DNA of 64,000 bases from Methylorubrum rhodinum (GTDB lineage: Bacteria; Pseudomonadota; Alphaproteobacteria; Rhizobiales; Beijerinckiaceae): assembly GCF_014199935.1 (NCBI RefSeq), contig NZ_JACHOP010000003.1:1-64000 (forward strand), in the 5' to 3' direction. The notes beneath the pieces are model-generated. The model saw only the letters and a program-made list of their open reading frames with translations, was not told where the DNA came from and ran no database searches. Numbering within the stretch: the first letter of the stretch is position 1; each line of letters starts with the position of its first letter. Below, piece by piece: positions 17,116-26,923 of this stretch. The position numbers and the translations under genes are program-made.

Positions 17116-18375
17116 CTAGCTCCAGGCGTGGAAGGGCGGGTTCACGCCGTTGAGCGCGTGGTTGCCGACGATCGCCACCTTCCAGCGCACCGGATCGTGC
17201 AGCGTGTGGGTGCGGGCGTTGCGCCAGTGACGGTCGAGGTTGTGCTCGGCCAGCGTCGAGCGGGTGCCGGACAACTCGAACAGGGTGTTGGCGGCGGCGA
17301 GCGCGACTTCGGTGGTGAGCACCTTGGCCTCGGCGGTCGCGATCTGCGCCGCCGCGACGCTTTCCGCGGTCGGGTTCGCCACCGCCGTGTCGATGGCGAG
17401 GCCGGCACGCTCAAGCAGTGCTTCCGCCGCGTGCTGGCGGATCGTCAGGTCGCCGATGGCGCGGATGGTGTAGGGGTCGTCCGAGGCGCGCTCCTGGCCG
17501 GAATCGATCCAGGGGCGGGTCTTCTCCCGCACGAAGCGAACCGTCTCGTCGAGCGCCTCCCGGCCGATGCCGGCATCGACCGCCGCCTGGATGATCTGGA
17601 AGATCGCGCCGTCCGCGCTCGGATGCGCGTAGCCGCGCCAGGCCGGCACGAGGCGGTGCTTCTCTACGCGCACGTCGTCGATGATAACGGTGCCGCTGGC
17701 GGTGCCGCGCTGGCCGAAGCTCGACCAGTCGTCGATCACGGTCAGCCCCGGCGCGTCGCGCTCCGCGATGGCGTACCATGCGCGGCCCTCCCCATCGAGG
17801 GCGACGATCGGTACCAGATGGGCGAGCAGCGCCCCCGACGCGTAGAATTTCTTCCCCCGCACGATCACGTGGTCGCCGTGGTCGGTGAAGCGGGTCTCGA
17901 ACTCGGCGGCGCGCTTCGTGCCCTTCTCGGAGAAGGCGTTGCCGAACCGGGTGCCGGCCAGCACCTCGGCGAACAGCTCGGCTTGCTGCGCCTCATCGGA
18001 AACAGTGCGGATCGCCGCGACGATGCCGAGATGGTTCTGGGCGATCTGGGCGATCGACGGATCGGCCGCCGCCAGGATCGCGATCACCTGCGCCAGCGTC
18101 CGGTACGACACCTCCGGCCCGCCATGGATTTTGGGCACGTTGATCGACCACAGGCCGCTTTGCGAGAAGGCGTCGAGCTCGGCGAGCGGGCGCGCGTTGG
18201 TGCGGTCGCGCTCGGACGCGCCCTCGCGGAAGTGTTGTGCGAGTTCGTGGGCGACGCGGATCGCCTCCGCGTCGTCGCGGATGACGTGGGCGGGGGCTTC
18301 GGGCCGCGCGGGTCCGGGTACGCCCTGCAGCCGGCTGCCGGCTTCGGCCGTGGTGGGGCTGACGGCGATGGTCAT
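17116..18375 (-). CDS. SfnB-type acyl-CoA dehydrogenase-fold monooxygenase
   Basis: Flavin-dependent oxidoreductase of the acyl-CoA dehydrogenase fold, close to SfnB/DszC proteins used in sulphur acquisition from organosulphur compounds. Segments include SGLWSINVPKIHGGPEVSY, GNAFSEKGTKRAAEFETRF, SFGQRGTASGTVIIDDVRV and the C-terminal FELSGTRSTLAEHNLDRHWRNARTHTLHDP, the last typical of this subgroup. ATG at 18375 has GGAG 8 bases upstream. 419 aa. It follows sfnG on the same strand across a 184-base gap filled by a repeat; together they suggest dimethyl sulphone or alkanesulphonate use. Confidence 0.85.
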   Translation of the reverse strand: MTIAVSPTTAEAGSRLQGVPGPARPEAPAHVIRDDAEAIRVAHELAQHFREGASERDRTNARPLAELDAFSQSGLWSINVPKIHGGPEVSYRTLAQVIAILAAADPSIAQIAQNHLGIVAAIRTVSDEAQQAELFAEVLAGTRFGNAFSEKGTKRAAEFETRFTDHGDHVIVRGKKFYASGALLAHLVPIVALDGEGRAWYAIAERDAPGLTVIDDWSSFGQRGTASGTVIIDDVRVEKHRLVPAWRGYAHPSADGAIFQIIQAAVDAGIGREALDETVRFVREKTRPWIDSGQERASDDPYTIRAIGDLTIRQHAAEALLERAGLAIDTAVANPTAESVAAAQIATAEAKVLTTEVALAAANTLFELSGTRSTLAEHNLDRHWRNARTHTLHDPVRWKVAIVGNHALNGVNPPFHAWS

Positions 18376-18421
18376 GAGGGGGCTCCGTCGTTGGAGAGAC
18401 ACTGCGAAGTCCCACCCATCC

Positions 18422-18536
18422 CCCTCATCCTGAGGTGCCCGCCTCGGTGGGCCTCGAAGGAGGGCTCCAGGGATCGCGCGCGAGCTGGAGCCCTCCTTCG
18501 AGGCCTCCGCTTCGCTCCGGCACCTCAGGATGAGGG
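18422..18536. repeat. Palindromic intergenic repeat family 1, copy 1
   Basis: Ends CCCTCATCCTGAGGTGCC and GGCACCTCAGGATGAGGG are perfect inverted repeats. Internal arms GAAGGAGGGCTCCAGGGATCG and the complementary GGAGCCCTCCTTCGAGGCC form a second stem. About 115 bp. The other copies are at 29900-30015 and 56430-56544. The flanks CCCACCC/GGGTGGG extend the palindrome here. Confidence 0.9.
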
Positions 18537-18559
18537 AGTGGGTGGGAGGATGGGTTGGC

Positions 18560-19660
18560 TCAGGCGGCTTCCGCCCGCTCGGCCTTCGCCGCCTCCAGCG
18601 CCCGCACCCGCGGGATCACCTCGTCGCCGAAGTATTTCACCTCTTCCTGGAAGTGCAGGAAGGCGAGCAGCGCGAGGTCGACGCCGACTTCCTTGAGCGC
18701 GACGATGCGTTCGGCGATCTGGTCCGGCGTGCCGATCAGGTTGGTCTTGAAGCCGTCGTTGTACTGGACGAGGTCCTCGAAGGTGGATTTGGCCCAGTTG
18801 CCCTCGCCCTCGGGGGAAGCCTTGCCGGCGTTCTTCACCTCGTGGCCGAACGCCTTCACGGCGTCCGGGTCGGCGTGGTCGATGATCTCCTGCAGGACGG
18901 CGCGGGCCTCCGCTTCCGTCTCGCGGGCGATGACGAAGGCGTTGACGCCGACCTTGACCGCGTGGCCGTTCGCGCGGGCCTTGGCCTGGAGGTCGGCGAC
19001 CTGAGCCTTGATGCCCTCGGGTGTGTTGCCGTTGGTAAAATACCAGTCGGAGACGCGGGCCGCCATGTCGCGGGCGGCGCGCGAGGAGCCGCCCTGGAAG
19101 ATCTCGGGCAGGCGCCCCGGCTTCGGCTTCAGGGTGTAGTCGGTGTAGCGGTAGAAATCGCCGCGAAAGGTGAAGTTGTCCTGGGTCCAGATCCCGCGAA
19201 GGCTACGGAGGAACTCCTCCGAGCGGCGATAGCGCTCGTCGTGGTCGAGCCAGGGCTCGCCGATGGCCCGGAACTCGCCGGAGAACCAGCCCGAGACGAG
19301 GTTGATGGCGATGCGCCCCTCGGTCAGCTCCGAGATCGTGGCGATCTGCTTGGCGGCTAGCGTCGGGTTCCAGGGGCCCGGCAGGATCGCGGCGATGACG
19401 GTGAGCCGGGTGGTCGCGGCGGCGAGCGCGTGGCTGAAGGCGACCGATTCGTGCTGGTACTCGGCGCCGTAGCCCGCCGTGAAGCGGATCTGCGTCAGCG
19501 CGTAGTCGAAGCCGGCGTCCTCGGCGATCCGGGCGAGCTTGCGATTGTAGTCGGCGTCCCAGCTCGTGCGCTGGGGGATCTTGCTGATGACGAGGCCGCC
19601 CGAGACGTTCGGCACCCAGTAGGCGAAGCGGATCGGCTCGGAGGAGGCGCGGAGGGTCAT
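18560..19660 (-). CDS. sfnG: Dimethylsulfone monooxygenase, FMNH2-dependent
   Basis: Luciferase-like two-component monooxygenase that oxidises dimethyl sulphone to methanesulphinate in the known pathway, using FMNH2 from a separate reductase. The N-terminal FAYWVPNVSGGLVISKIPQRT is characteristic of SfnG, followed by the family segments ISELTEGRIAINLVSGW, FQGGSSRAARDMAAR and LIGTPDQIAERI. 366 aa, full length. The flavin reductase and the sigma-54 activator SfnR of Pseudomonas are not in this window. The sfnB-like gene lies downstream beyond a repeat element. Confidence 0.9.
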   Translation of the reverse strand: MTLRASSEPIRFAYWVPNVSGGLVISKIPQRTSWDADYNRKLARIAEDAGFDYALTQIRFTAGYGAEYQHESVAFSHALAAATTRLTVIAAILPGPWNPTLAAKQIATISELTEGRIAINLVSGWFSGEFRAIGEPWLDHDERYRRSEEFLRSLRGIWTQDNFTFRGDFYRYTDYTLKPKPGRLPEIFQGGSSRAARDMAARVSDWYFTNGNTPEGIKAQVADLQAKARANGHAVKVGVNAFVIARETEAEARAVLQEIIDHADPDAVKAFGHEVKNAGKASPEGEGNWAKSTFEDLVQYNDGFKTNLIGTPDQIAERIVALKEVGVDLALLAFLHFQEEVKYFGDEVIPRVRALEAAKAERAEAA

Positions 19661-19895
19661 GGGCGTCGTCGCTCGATTTCGTTGCGGTCGCCGGAAGCAT
19701 CGGACGACGGAATGTCCGTCCTCATCCAGTCTTGTTCCGGCGTTACGAAATCATCACCCTGCGCCACCGCTCCGTCAAAGGAATGATCGGGCTTTTTTCG
19801 GTGCCGACGCGGAAGGCCGTTCCTTGAGGATCGGCCGGAATGCGGCGATCGTTCTCTTGAATACGATCCGCGACCGATACGGCCGTCGGCACGTG

Positions 19896-19921
19896 CCCCT
19901 CCCGCCCGCGGGCGGGAGGGG
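19896..19921 (-). terminator. GC-rich palindrome after transketolase
   Basis: A 26-bp perfect palindrome (arm CCCCTCCCGCCCG, 19896-19908, and its complement to 19921) starts 7 bases after the tkt stop. There is no T-run on the minus strand, so it may slow rather than stop transcription by itself. The rest of 19661-19895 shows no gene. Confidence 0.5.
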
Positions 19922-19928
19922 ACGCAGC

Positions 19929-22004
19929 CTACTTCCGATGCCGCGCGGCCTGCGCGCGGGCGGCCTCCACGACCTTCTCGGCGGTGAAGCCGAACTTGCC
20001 GAGCAGGTCCTTGATCGGCGCCGACGCCCCGAAGGTGTGCATGCCGACGATGGCGCCCGTGGAGCCGGCGTAGCGGTCCCAGCCGATCACGCTGCCCTGC
20101 TCCACCGCCACGCGGCCGAGCACGTCGGGCGGCAGGACGCTGTCGCGGTAGGCCTGATCCTGGCGCTCGAACAGGTCCCAGGACGGCATCGAGACGACGC
20201 GCGCCTTCACGCCCTCAGCGGTCAGCGTCTCGTGGGCCGAGAGGCAAAGCTGCACCTCCGAGCCGGTGCCGATCAGGATGACGTCCGGCGTGCCGTCGCA
20301 ATCGGCCAGGACGTAGGCGCCCTTCGCGGTGCCGGAGGCCGGCGCATACTTCGTGCGGTCGAGGGTCGGCAGCGGCTGGCGCGAGAGCGCGAGCACCGCC
20401 GGCTGGTCCTTGAGCGAGAAGATGACCCGGTAGGCCTCCGCCACCTCGTTGGCGTCGGCAGGCCGCAGCGTCACGAGGCCGGGGATGCAGCGGAGCGAGA
20501 GAATCTGCTCCACCGGCTGGTGGGTCGGCCCGTCCTCGCCCACGCCGATCGAGTCGTGGGTGAAGATGTGGAAGATCGGCAGTTCCATCAGCGCGGCGAG
20601 CCGGATCGGCGGGCGCATGTAGTCGGCGAACACGAGGAAGGTCGCGCCGTAGGCCCTGAGGCCCACGAGGCCGAGGCCGTTGACGATCGAGCCCATGGCG
20701 TGCTCGCGCACGCCGAAATGGATGTTGCGCCCGCCCGGCTCGAACGGCGTCAGCGAGCCCGCACCCTCGAAGGTCAGGTTCGACTTGTTCGACGGCGCCA
20801 GATCGGCCGAGCCGCCGAGCAGGAACGGCACGTGCTGGGCGATGGCGTTGAGGACCTTACCCGAGGATTCGCGGGTCGCGAGGCCCTTGGCGTCGGGCTC
20901 GAACACCGGGATGTCCCGATCCCACCCCTTCGGCAGCCGGCCTTCGAGGAAGGCGGACAACTCCTCGGCATGCTCCGGGTCGGCCGCCGTGGCGGCGTCG
21001 AAGAAGCCCTGCCACTGGGCATGGAGCGCCGCGCCCCGCTTGCCGATGCCGTCTGCGAACGTGTCGTAGACGCCGTCCGGCACGAGGAACTGCGCGTCCT
21101 CGGGCCAGCCGTAGGCGCGCTTGGCGCCCTTCACCTCGTCCTCGCCGAGCGCGTCCGAGTGGGCCTTGGCCGTGTTCTGTTTCTTCGGCGCGCCGTATCC
21201 GATGATCGAGTTGACGACGATCAGGGTCGGGCGGTCGCTCGACTGGAGGAAGGTCTCCAGGGCCGCCGAGATGGCGTGAGTGTCGTTGGCATCCGCCACG
21301 CGCAGCACCTGCCAGCCATAGGCCAGGAAGCGGGTCGCGACCTCCTCCGAGAAGGCGAGTTCGGTGTGGCCCTCGATGGTGATGGTGTTGTTGTCGTAGA
21401 TCCAGCACAGGTTCGACAGGCGCAGGTGGCCTGCGATCGAGGCGGCCTCCTGGCTGACGCCCTCCATCAGGTCGCCGTCCGAGCAGATGGCGTAGACGTT
21501 GTAGTCGAACAGCGGCAGGTCGGGCCGGTTCAGGCGCTCGCCCTTGAAGCGCCCGCCGATCGCCATGCCGACCGAGTTCGCCACGCCCTGGCCGAGGGGG
21601 CCGGTGGTGGTCTCGACGCCGGTGGTGAAGTGGTATTCGGGATGCCCCGGCGTGCGGCTGTCGAGCTGCCTGAACTTCTTGATGTCGTCCAGCGCGATGG
21701 CGGGGGCGTTGGCCCCGTCCTTCTCGGCGACGCGGGCCAGATGCAGCAGCGCGTAGAGCAGCATCGAGGCGTGGCCCGCCGAGAGCACGAACCGGTCGCG
21801 GTTCGGCCAGTGCGGATGGGCCGGATCGTAGCGCAGATACCGGTTCCACAGGGTGTAGGCCACGGGCGCCAGCGCCATCGGCGCGCCGGCATGGCCGGAA
21901 TTCGCCTTCTGCACCGCGTCGATGGCCAGCGTCCGGATCGTGTCGATCGCGAGCTTGTCGCCCTCAGCGAGAGCCGCCTTGGGGCTCGTGTCTGCACCGC
22001 TCAT
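19929..22004 (-). CDS. tkt: Transketolase
   Basis: Thiamine-diphosphate enzyme moving two-carbon units between sugar phosphates in the pentose phosphate or Calvin-type rearrangements. Visible are GHAGAPMALAPVAYTLW (N-terminal substrate loop), GPLGQGVANSVGMAIG, the ThDP/Mg motif CSDGDLMEGVSQEAASIAGH...YDNN, and the pyrimidine domain REHAMGSIVNGL, FADYMR, THDSIGVGEDGPTHQPVE. 691 aa, full length. ATG at 22004 begins just before the conserved DKLAIDTIRTL; the ribosome site (GAGAGAGACGG) is loose. It lies 49 bases downstream of the GH15 gene, so the two may be cotranscribed. Confidence 0.97.
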   Translation of the reverse strand: MSGADTSPKAALAEGDKLAIDTIRTLAIDAVQKANSGHAGAPMALAPVAYTLWNRYLRYDPAHPHWPNRDRFVLSAGHASMLLYALLHLARVAEKDGANAPAIALDDIKKFRQLDSRTPGHPEYHFTTGVETTTGPLGQGVANSVGMAIGGRFKGERLNRPDLPLFDYNVYAICSDGDLMEGVSQEAASIAGHLRLSNLCWIYDNNTITIEGHTELAFSEEVATRFLAYGWQVLRVADANDTHAISAALETFLQSSDRPTLIVVNSIIGYGAPKKQNTAKAHSDALGEDEVKGAKRAYGWPEDAQFLVPDGVYDTFADGIGKRGAALHAQWQGFFDAATAADPEHAEELSAFLEGRLPKGWDRDIPVFEPDAKGLATRESSGKVLNAIAQHVPFLLGGSADLAPSNKSNLTFEGAGSLTPFEPGGRNIHFGVREHAMGSIVNGLGLVGLRAYGATFLVFADYMRPPIRLAALMELPIFHIFTHDSIGVGEDGPTHQPVEQILSLRCIPGLVTLRPADANEVAEAYRVIFSLKDQPAVLALSRQPLPTLDRTKYAPASGTAKGAYVLADCDGTPDVILIGTGSEVQLCLSAHETLTAEGVKARVVSMPSWDLFERQDQAYRDSVLPPDVLGRVAVEQGSVIGWDRYAGSTGAIVGMHTFGASAPIKDLLGKFGFTAEKVVEAARAQAARHRK

Positions 22005-22053
22005 CAGTCTACCGTCTCTCTCGCTTCCATCGGCCACGCAGGGGTGGTGGCAC

Positions 22054-23913
<1,860 letters not shown>

Positions 23914-24120
23914 GCTGGTCTCCCGCCTCCGGTCCTTCGAGCCGGACGGCACGGGGGGATGCGGGCCGCGGGTCTCGCTTCGGGTGCGCTGACCCGGCGA
24001 AGTGGCGCGACGGCCGCGCTTCGCAAGGCGGCACAGCCGGCAAATGCGAGATACCGGCCCGTTCGCCGGGCCGGGCTGCGGTCAGCGCAAGGGTGCAGTG
24101 CGAGGATTCAATGCAACGGT

Positions 24121-24717
24121 TCAGCGCAAGGACGTGACCAGCGTACTGACCGAGCTGCCGAGGGTCGTCACCCGGGTGCCGAGGCCGCGGGCGGCGTCGA
24201 CCACGGCGTCGGCCGTGTCGGCAAACGGCAGCGCACCCCGCGGCAGGAAGCGGTCGTTCTCGGCCTCGACTTCCGCGAACGGTGACGGAACCGGCTTGGC
24301 CGCCGTCTGCGTCGCGGCCGGCGGCTGGCCGGCGGGGGGATGGCCAACCGCGATCCGGCTCGGCGGCGCCTTGCGGCGCTCGGCCCGGCTGGTGTTGGCG
24401 AAGCGCGCCGGGCGGCTTGCGGGCTCGATGCTGCCCGTTACCAGCGGCGTCAGGCGGGCGAAGGCCTCGCTCGCGGGCACCGGATCGAGTTCGGCGGTGA
24501 GAAGGGCGCGGCCCGGATCGAAGGTCGAGAGGCCCGGCGCCAGCGACATCACCGGCGGGCGCTCCGGCGCGACCTTGGGCGCCTCGGCGGGCTCGCGGCA
24601 GACGAGGGAGAGCAGGCCGGCCACGAGGGCGAGGCCGAGCGTCGGCAGGAAGGGCGGCACCACCGAGCGATGCGTCGCGGTTCCCTCCGGTTGACGGAGC
24701 GGATCGACGGTGCGCAT
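24121..24717 (-). CDS. Unknown protein with one membrane segment
   Basis: 198 aa. A single hydrophobic segment (about residues 25-40, FLPTLGLALVAGLLSLV) follows a short polar N-terminus, so the rest, rich in Pro and Ala, is probably periplasmic or a lipid-free anchor tail. No domain recognised. It is divergent from nasT, with 164 bases between. Codon bias resembles neighbours. Confidence 0.6.
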   Translation of the reverse strand: MRTVDPLRQPEGTATHRSVVPPFLPTLGLALVAGLLSLVCREPAEAPKVAPERPPVMSLAPGLSTFDPGRALLTAELDPVPASEAFARLTPLVTGSIEPASRPARFANTSRAERRKAPPSRIAVGHPPAGQPPAATQTAAKPVPSPFAEVEAENDRFLPRGALPFADTADAVVDAARGLGTRVTTLGSSVSTLVTSLR

Positions 24718-24881
24718 GAGCCCTCCCGATGACGTCGCGTGGTCTTCGAGTGTTCTGCCCGGTTTGCGGCGGAAGCGGGGCCGACGCTTTTCGGATTTGT
24801 TACGGAGTCGCGCCGATTTCGCGGAGAGCGGGCATATCGCTTGCCTCGCCGACCACCGGACCCCTCGGAACCCGGGCCTCG

Positions 24882-25469
24882 ATGACCGAGACCAGCCTCA
24901 CCGTCGCCGTGATCGACCCGAGCCCCGCCCGCGCGGCGATCCTCGAAGAGGGTCTGCGCGCCTCGGGCGTCGAGCACGTCGCGGTCATCCCCGACGGGCC
25001 GGGCCTCCAGGCCCGCGTCGCCGCGCTCAAGCCCGACGTGATCGTGGTCCACTTGGAGAGCCCGAGCCGGGACGTGCTGGAGCAGATGTCCGGCCTGTCG
25101 CGGCAGGCCGAGCGGCCGGTGGCGATGTTCGTGGACCGCTCCGACCAGACCATGATGCAGGCCGCGGTCGATGCCGGCATCTCGGCCTACGTGGTGGACG
25201 GCCTGCGCGCCGACCGTATCCGCTCGATCCTCGACATCGCCATCCTGCGCTTCAACGCCTTCGCGAGACTCCAGCGGGAACTGGAGGAGGCGCGCTCGGA
25301 ACTGGCCGACCGCAAGCTGATCGAGCGGGCCAAGGGCATCCTGATGGCGCGCAAGTCCCTCAGCGAGGACGAGGCCTACAAGCTGTTGCGGCGCCAGGCC
25401 ATGAACGAGAAGCGCAAGATCGTCGACATCGCCCGCGCGATCGTCACCGCCGCGGACCTGCTCGGATGA
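24882..25469 (+). CDS. nasT: ANTAR-domain RNA-binding antiterminator NasT
   Basis: Positive regulator that binds two-hairpin leader RNAs to prevent termination before nitrate/nitrite assimilation genes. Residues 1-120 form a pseudo-receiver: the strand end reads DVIVVHLESPS with no phospho-acceptor Asp, as expected for NasT, which is controlled by NasS binding and not by phosphorylation. A coiled linker (LQRELEEARSEL) leads to the ANTAR domain DRKLIERAKGILMARKSLSEDEAYKLLRRQAM. ATG at 24882; 195 aa. Its stop overlaps the nasS start (ATGA at 25466-25469). Its RNA target is visible at 26782-26827. Confidence 0.95.
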   Translation: MTETSLTVAVIDPSPARAAILEEGLRASGVEHVAVIPDGPGLQARVAALKPDVIVVHLESPSRDVLEQMSGLSRQAERPVAMFVDRSDQTMMQAAVDAGISAYVVDGLRADRIRSILDIAILRFNAFARLQRELEEARSELADRKLIERAKGILMARKSLSEDEAYKLLRRQAMNEKRKIVDIARAIVTAADLLG

Positions 25470-26479
25470 GGCTCACCCTCGGATACGTCCCGCTCGCGGA
25501 CGCCGCCCCGGTGATCGCCGCCGCGGCCCTGGGCTTTGCCCGCGACGAGGGGCTCGACCTCGCGCTGTCGCGCGAGCCGTCCTGGGCGACGCTCCGCGAC
25601 CGGCTCGCGCTCGGCCATCTCGACGCCGCCCACATGCTCGGGCCGCTGGCCATCGCCAGCGCGCTCGGGCTGTCGGGGCCGTTGGCCGATCTCTGCGTGC
25701 CGATGGCGCTCAACCTCAACGGCAACGCCCTCACCGTCTCGAACGCGCTCTGGGCCGAGATGGCGCCGAAGAGCGACGCCCTGCCCGAGGTGGCCGCCGC
25801 CTTCGCCACGGTGGCGCAGGCCCGCGCCGCGGAAGGCCGGCCGCTGACGCTCGGCACGGTCCATCCGTTCTCGTCGCATTCCTACCAGTTGCGCCTGTTC
25901 GCGCGAGCGGGCGGACTCGATCTCGATCGGCACGTGCGCCTCGTCGTGGTGCCGCCGCCCGATACGGTGGATGCGCTGCGCCGCGGCCTGATCGACGGCT
26001 TCTGCGTCGGCGCGCCCTGGAACGCCGTCGCGGTTGCCGCCGGTTTGGGGCGCATCGCGGCGCTGGGCTGCGACATCGCCCCCGACTGCCCGGAGAAGGT
26101 GCTGGCCCTGCCGGCAACGGGGGCGGGTTTCGCGCCCGCCCTGATCCGCGCGGTCCACCGCGCCGGCCTGTGGTGCGCGCAGCCCGAGAACCGCCCGGCG
26201 CTCGCCGCCCTGCTGGGCGAAGAGGCCGGCCTCGGCCCCGACCGAGCGCTCCTCGCCCGGACGCTGGGCGGCGACCTGATCCTCGACGCCGCGGGCGCGA
26301 CGCGGAGTGCGCCGGCCTATCTGCGCCTCGACGCGGCGGTCTATCGGCCGGACCCGGATCATGCGCGGTGGTTCGCGGCGCAGATGGCGGCCTGCGGGCA
26401 GGCGCAGGGCGACGACTTGGCCGAGCGGGCGGCGGCGCTCTACCGGCCGGACATGTTCGACGAGGCAACGGGGGGCTGA
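25466..26479 (+). CDS. nasS: Nitrate sensor NasS (NrtA/CmpA-like, cytoplasmic)
   Basis: Periplasmic-binding-protein-fold sensor without signal peptide (MRLTLGYVPLADAAPVIAAAAL), so cytoplasmic, as known for NasS: without nitrate or nitrite it holds NasT inactive. Shared features with NrtA include LRDRLALGHLDAAHMLGP, LNLNGNALTVS, GTVHPFSSHSYQLRLF and GFCVGAPWN. 337 aa. The ATG overlaps the nasT stop (4-base ATGA overlap), giving coupled synthesis of the two interacting proteins. Followed by the regulatory region of the nrt operon. Confidence 0.93.
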   Translation: MRLTLGYVPLADAAPVIAAAALGFARDEGLDLALSREPSWATLRDRLALGHLDAAHMLGPLAIASALGLSGPLADLCVPMALNLNGNALTVSNALWAEMAPKSDALPEVAAAFATVAQARAAEGRPLTLGTVHPFSSHSYQLRLFARAGGLDLDRHVRLVVVPPPDTVDALRRGLIDGFCVGAPWNAVAVAAGLGRIAALGCDIAPDCPEKVLALPATGAGFAPALIRAVHRAGLWCAQPENRPALAALLGEEAGLGPDRALLARTLGGDLILDAAGATRSAPAYLRLDAAVYRPDPDHARWFAAQMAACGQAQGDDLAERAAALYRPDMFDEATGG

Positions 26480-26596
26480 GCGCAGCGTCCGTCGCTGTTG
26501 ACGCTCGGCGGAGAAGCCGCGGCCTTTCGGAGCAGGATGTCCGGTCCGTGTGCATCGGAACCCAGATCGCCCGCATTTTGTGCAGCGCAACCTCAG

Positions 26597-26613
26597 TGCC
26601 TGCAAACGAGGCA
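26597..26613. promoter_or_regulatory. Possible NtrC-type enhancer site
   Basis: TGC-N11-GCA spacing with inverted arms TGCCT (26597-26601) and AGGCA (26609-26613), about 140 bp upstream of the sigma-54 promoter. It matches the outer bases of the NtrC consensus but not the whole of it. Confidence 0.35.
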
Positions 26614-26662
26614 TTGGCGCTGCCGCGATATTTCAGGACCGGCGACTGCCGCCCGCGCTCTT

Positions 26663-26689
26663 CCTCTCTCCGCGTGTGGGGAGAGGGGG
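26663..26689 (+). terminator. Hairpin between nasS and the nrt promoter
   Basis: CCTCTCTCC and GGGGAGAGG form a stem around GCGTGT. It resembles one arm of the GC-rich inverted repeats at 33088 and 40274. It could end nasTS transcripts, although no T-run follows. Confidence 0.35.
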
Positions 26690-26752
26690 CCGGCCGTCTT
26701 CGGCGCGCTGAACTCACGCGGCAGCCGCCGCCATCGACCTTCCCACTCCACT

Positions 26753-26769
26753 TGGCACGGTCCCTGCAA
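26753..26769 (+). promoter_or_regulatory. Sigma-54 promoter of the nrt operon
   Basis: TGGCACGGTCCCTGCAA shows the -24 GG (26754-26755) and -12 GC (26766-26767) exactly 10 bases apart, within TGGCAC-N5-cTGC. Transcription should start near 26779, directly ahead of the first leader hairpin. It implies NtrC-type nitrogen control on top of NasT control. Confidence 0.8.
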
Positions 26770-26778
26770 CTGCCACCG

Positions 26779-26886
26779 CATGGGCCCGTCAACGACGACG
26801 CGCCCGACAGTCAGCAGAGCCGCTGATCCGGACCACTCGCACGCGGCGATTCGATCGCGCAGGCGATCCCGGACGGCGGCTTTTTT
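26779..26886 (+). promoter_or_regulatory. ANTAR (NasT) target leader RNA of the nrt operon
   Basis: Two consecutive hairpins with hexanucleotide loops. P1: CGTC (26787-26790) pairs with GACG (26797-26800) around loop AACGAC, extended below a C-C mismatch by GGGC (26782-26785) with GCCC (26802-26805). P2: TCAGC (26811-26815) pairs with GCTGA (26822-26826) around loop AGAGCC, plus a G-T closing pair. Both loops carry A at position 1 and G at position 4, the invariant ANTAR recognition bases. The linker is 4 bases. P2 shares its 3' arm with the following terminator. Confidence 0.88.
26819..26886 (+). terminator. Leader terminator mutually exclusive with hairpin P2
   Basis: GCCGCTG (26819-26825) and TCCGG (26827-26831) can pair with CCGGA (26869-26873) and CGGCGGC (26874-26880), giving a 12-bp helix with one bulged A, followed by TTTTTT (26881-26886). 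Its 5' arm lies in the loop and 3' arm of P2, so NasT binding to P2 would block it and allow transcription into nrtA. Confidence 0.8.
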
Positions 26887-26923
26887 CATGCGCTCTCAGG
26901 GTGCGCTGGGGACGAGGAAGCGG

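Noticed and set aside
19788..19806. A sigma-54-like promoter upstream of sfnG (minus strand GGCACC...GC)
   Set aside because: GG and GC are separated by 11 bases and not 10, and the TTGC part is absent.
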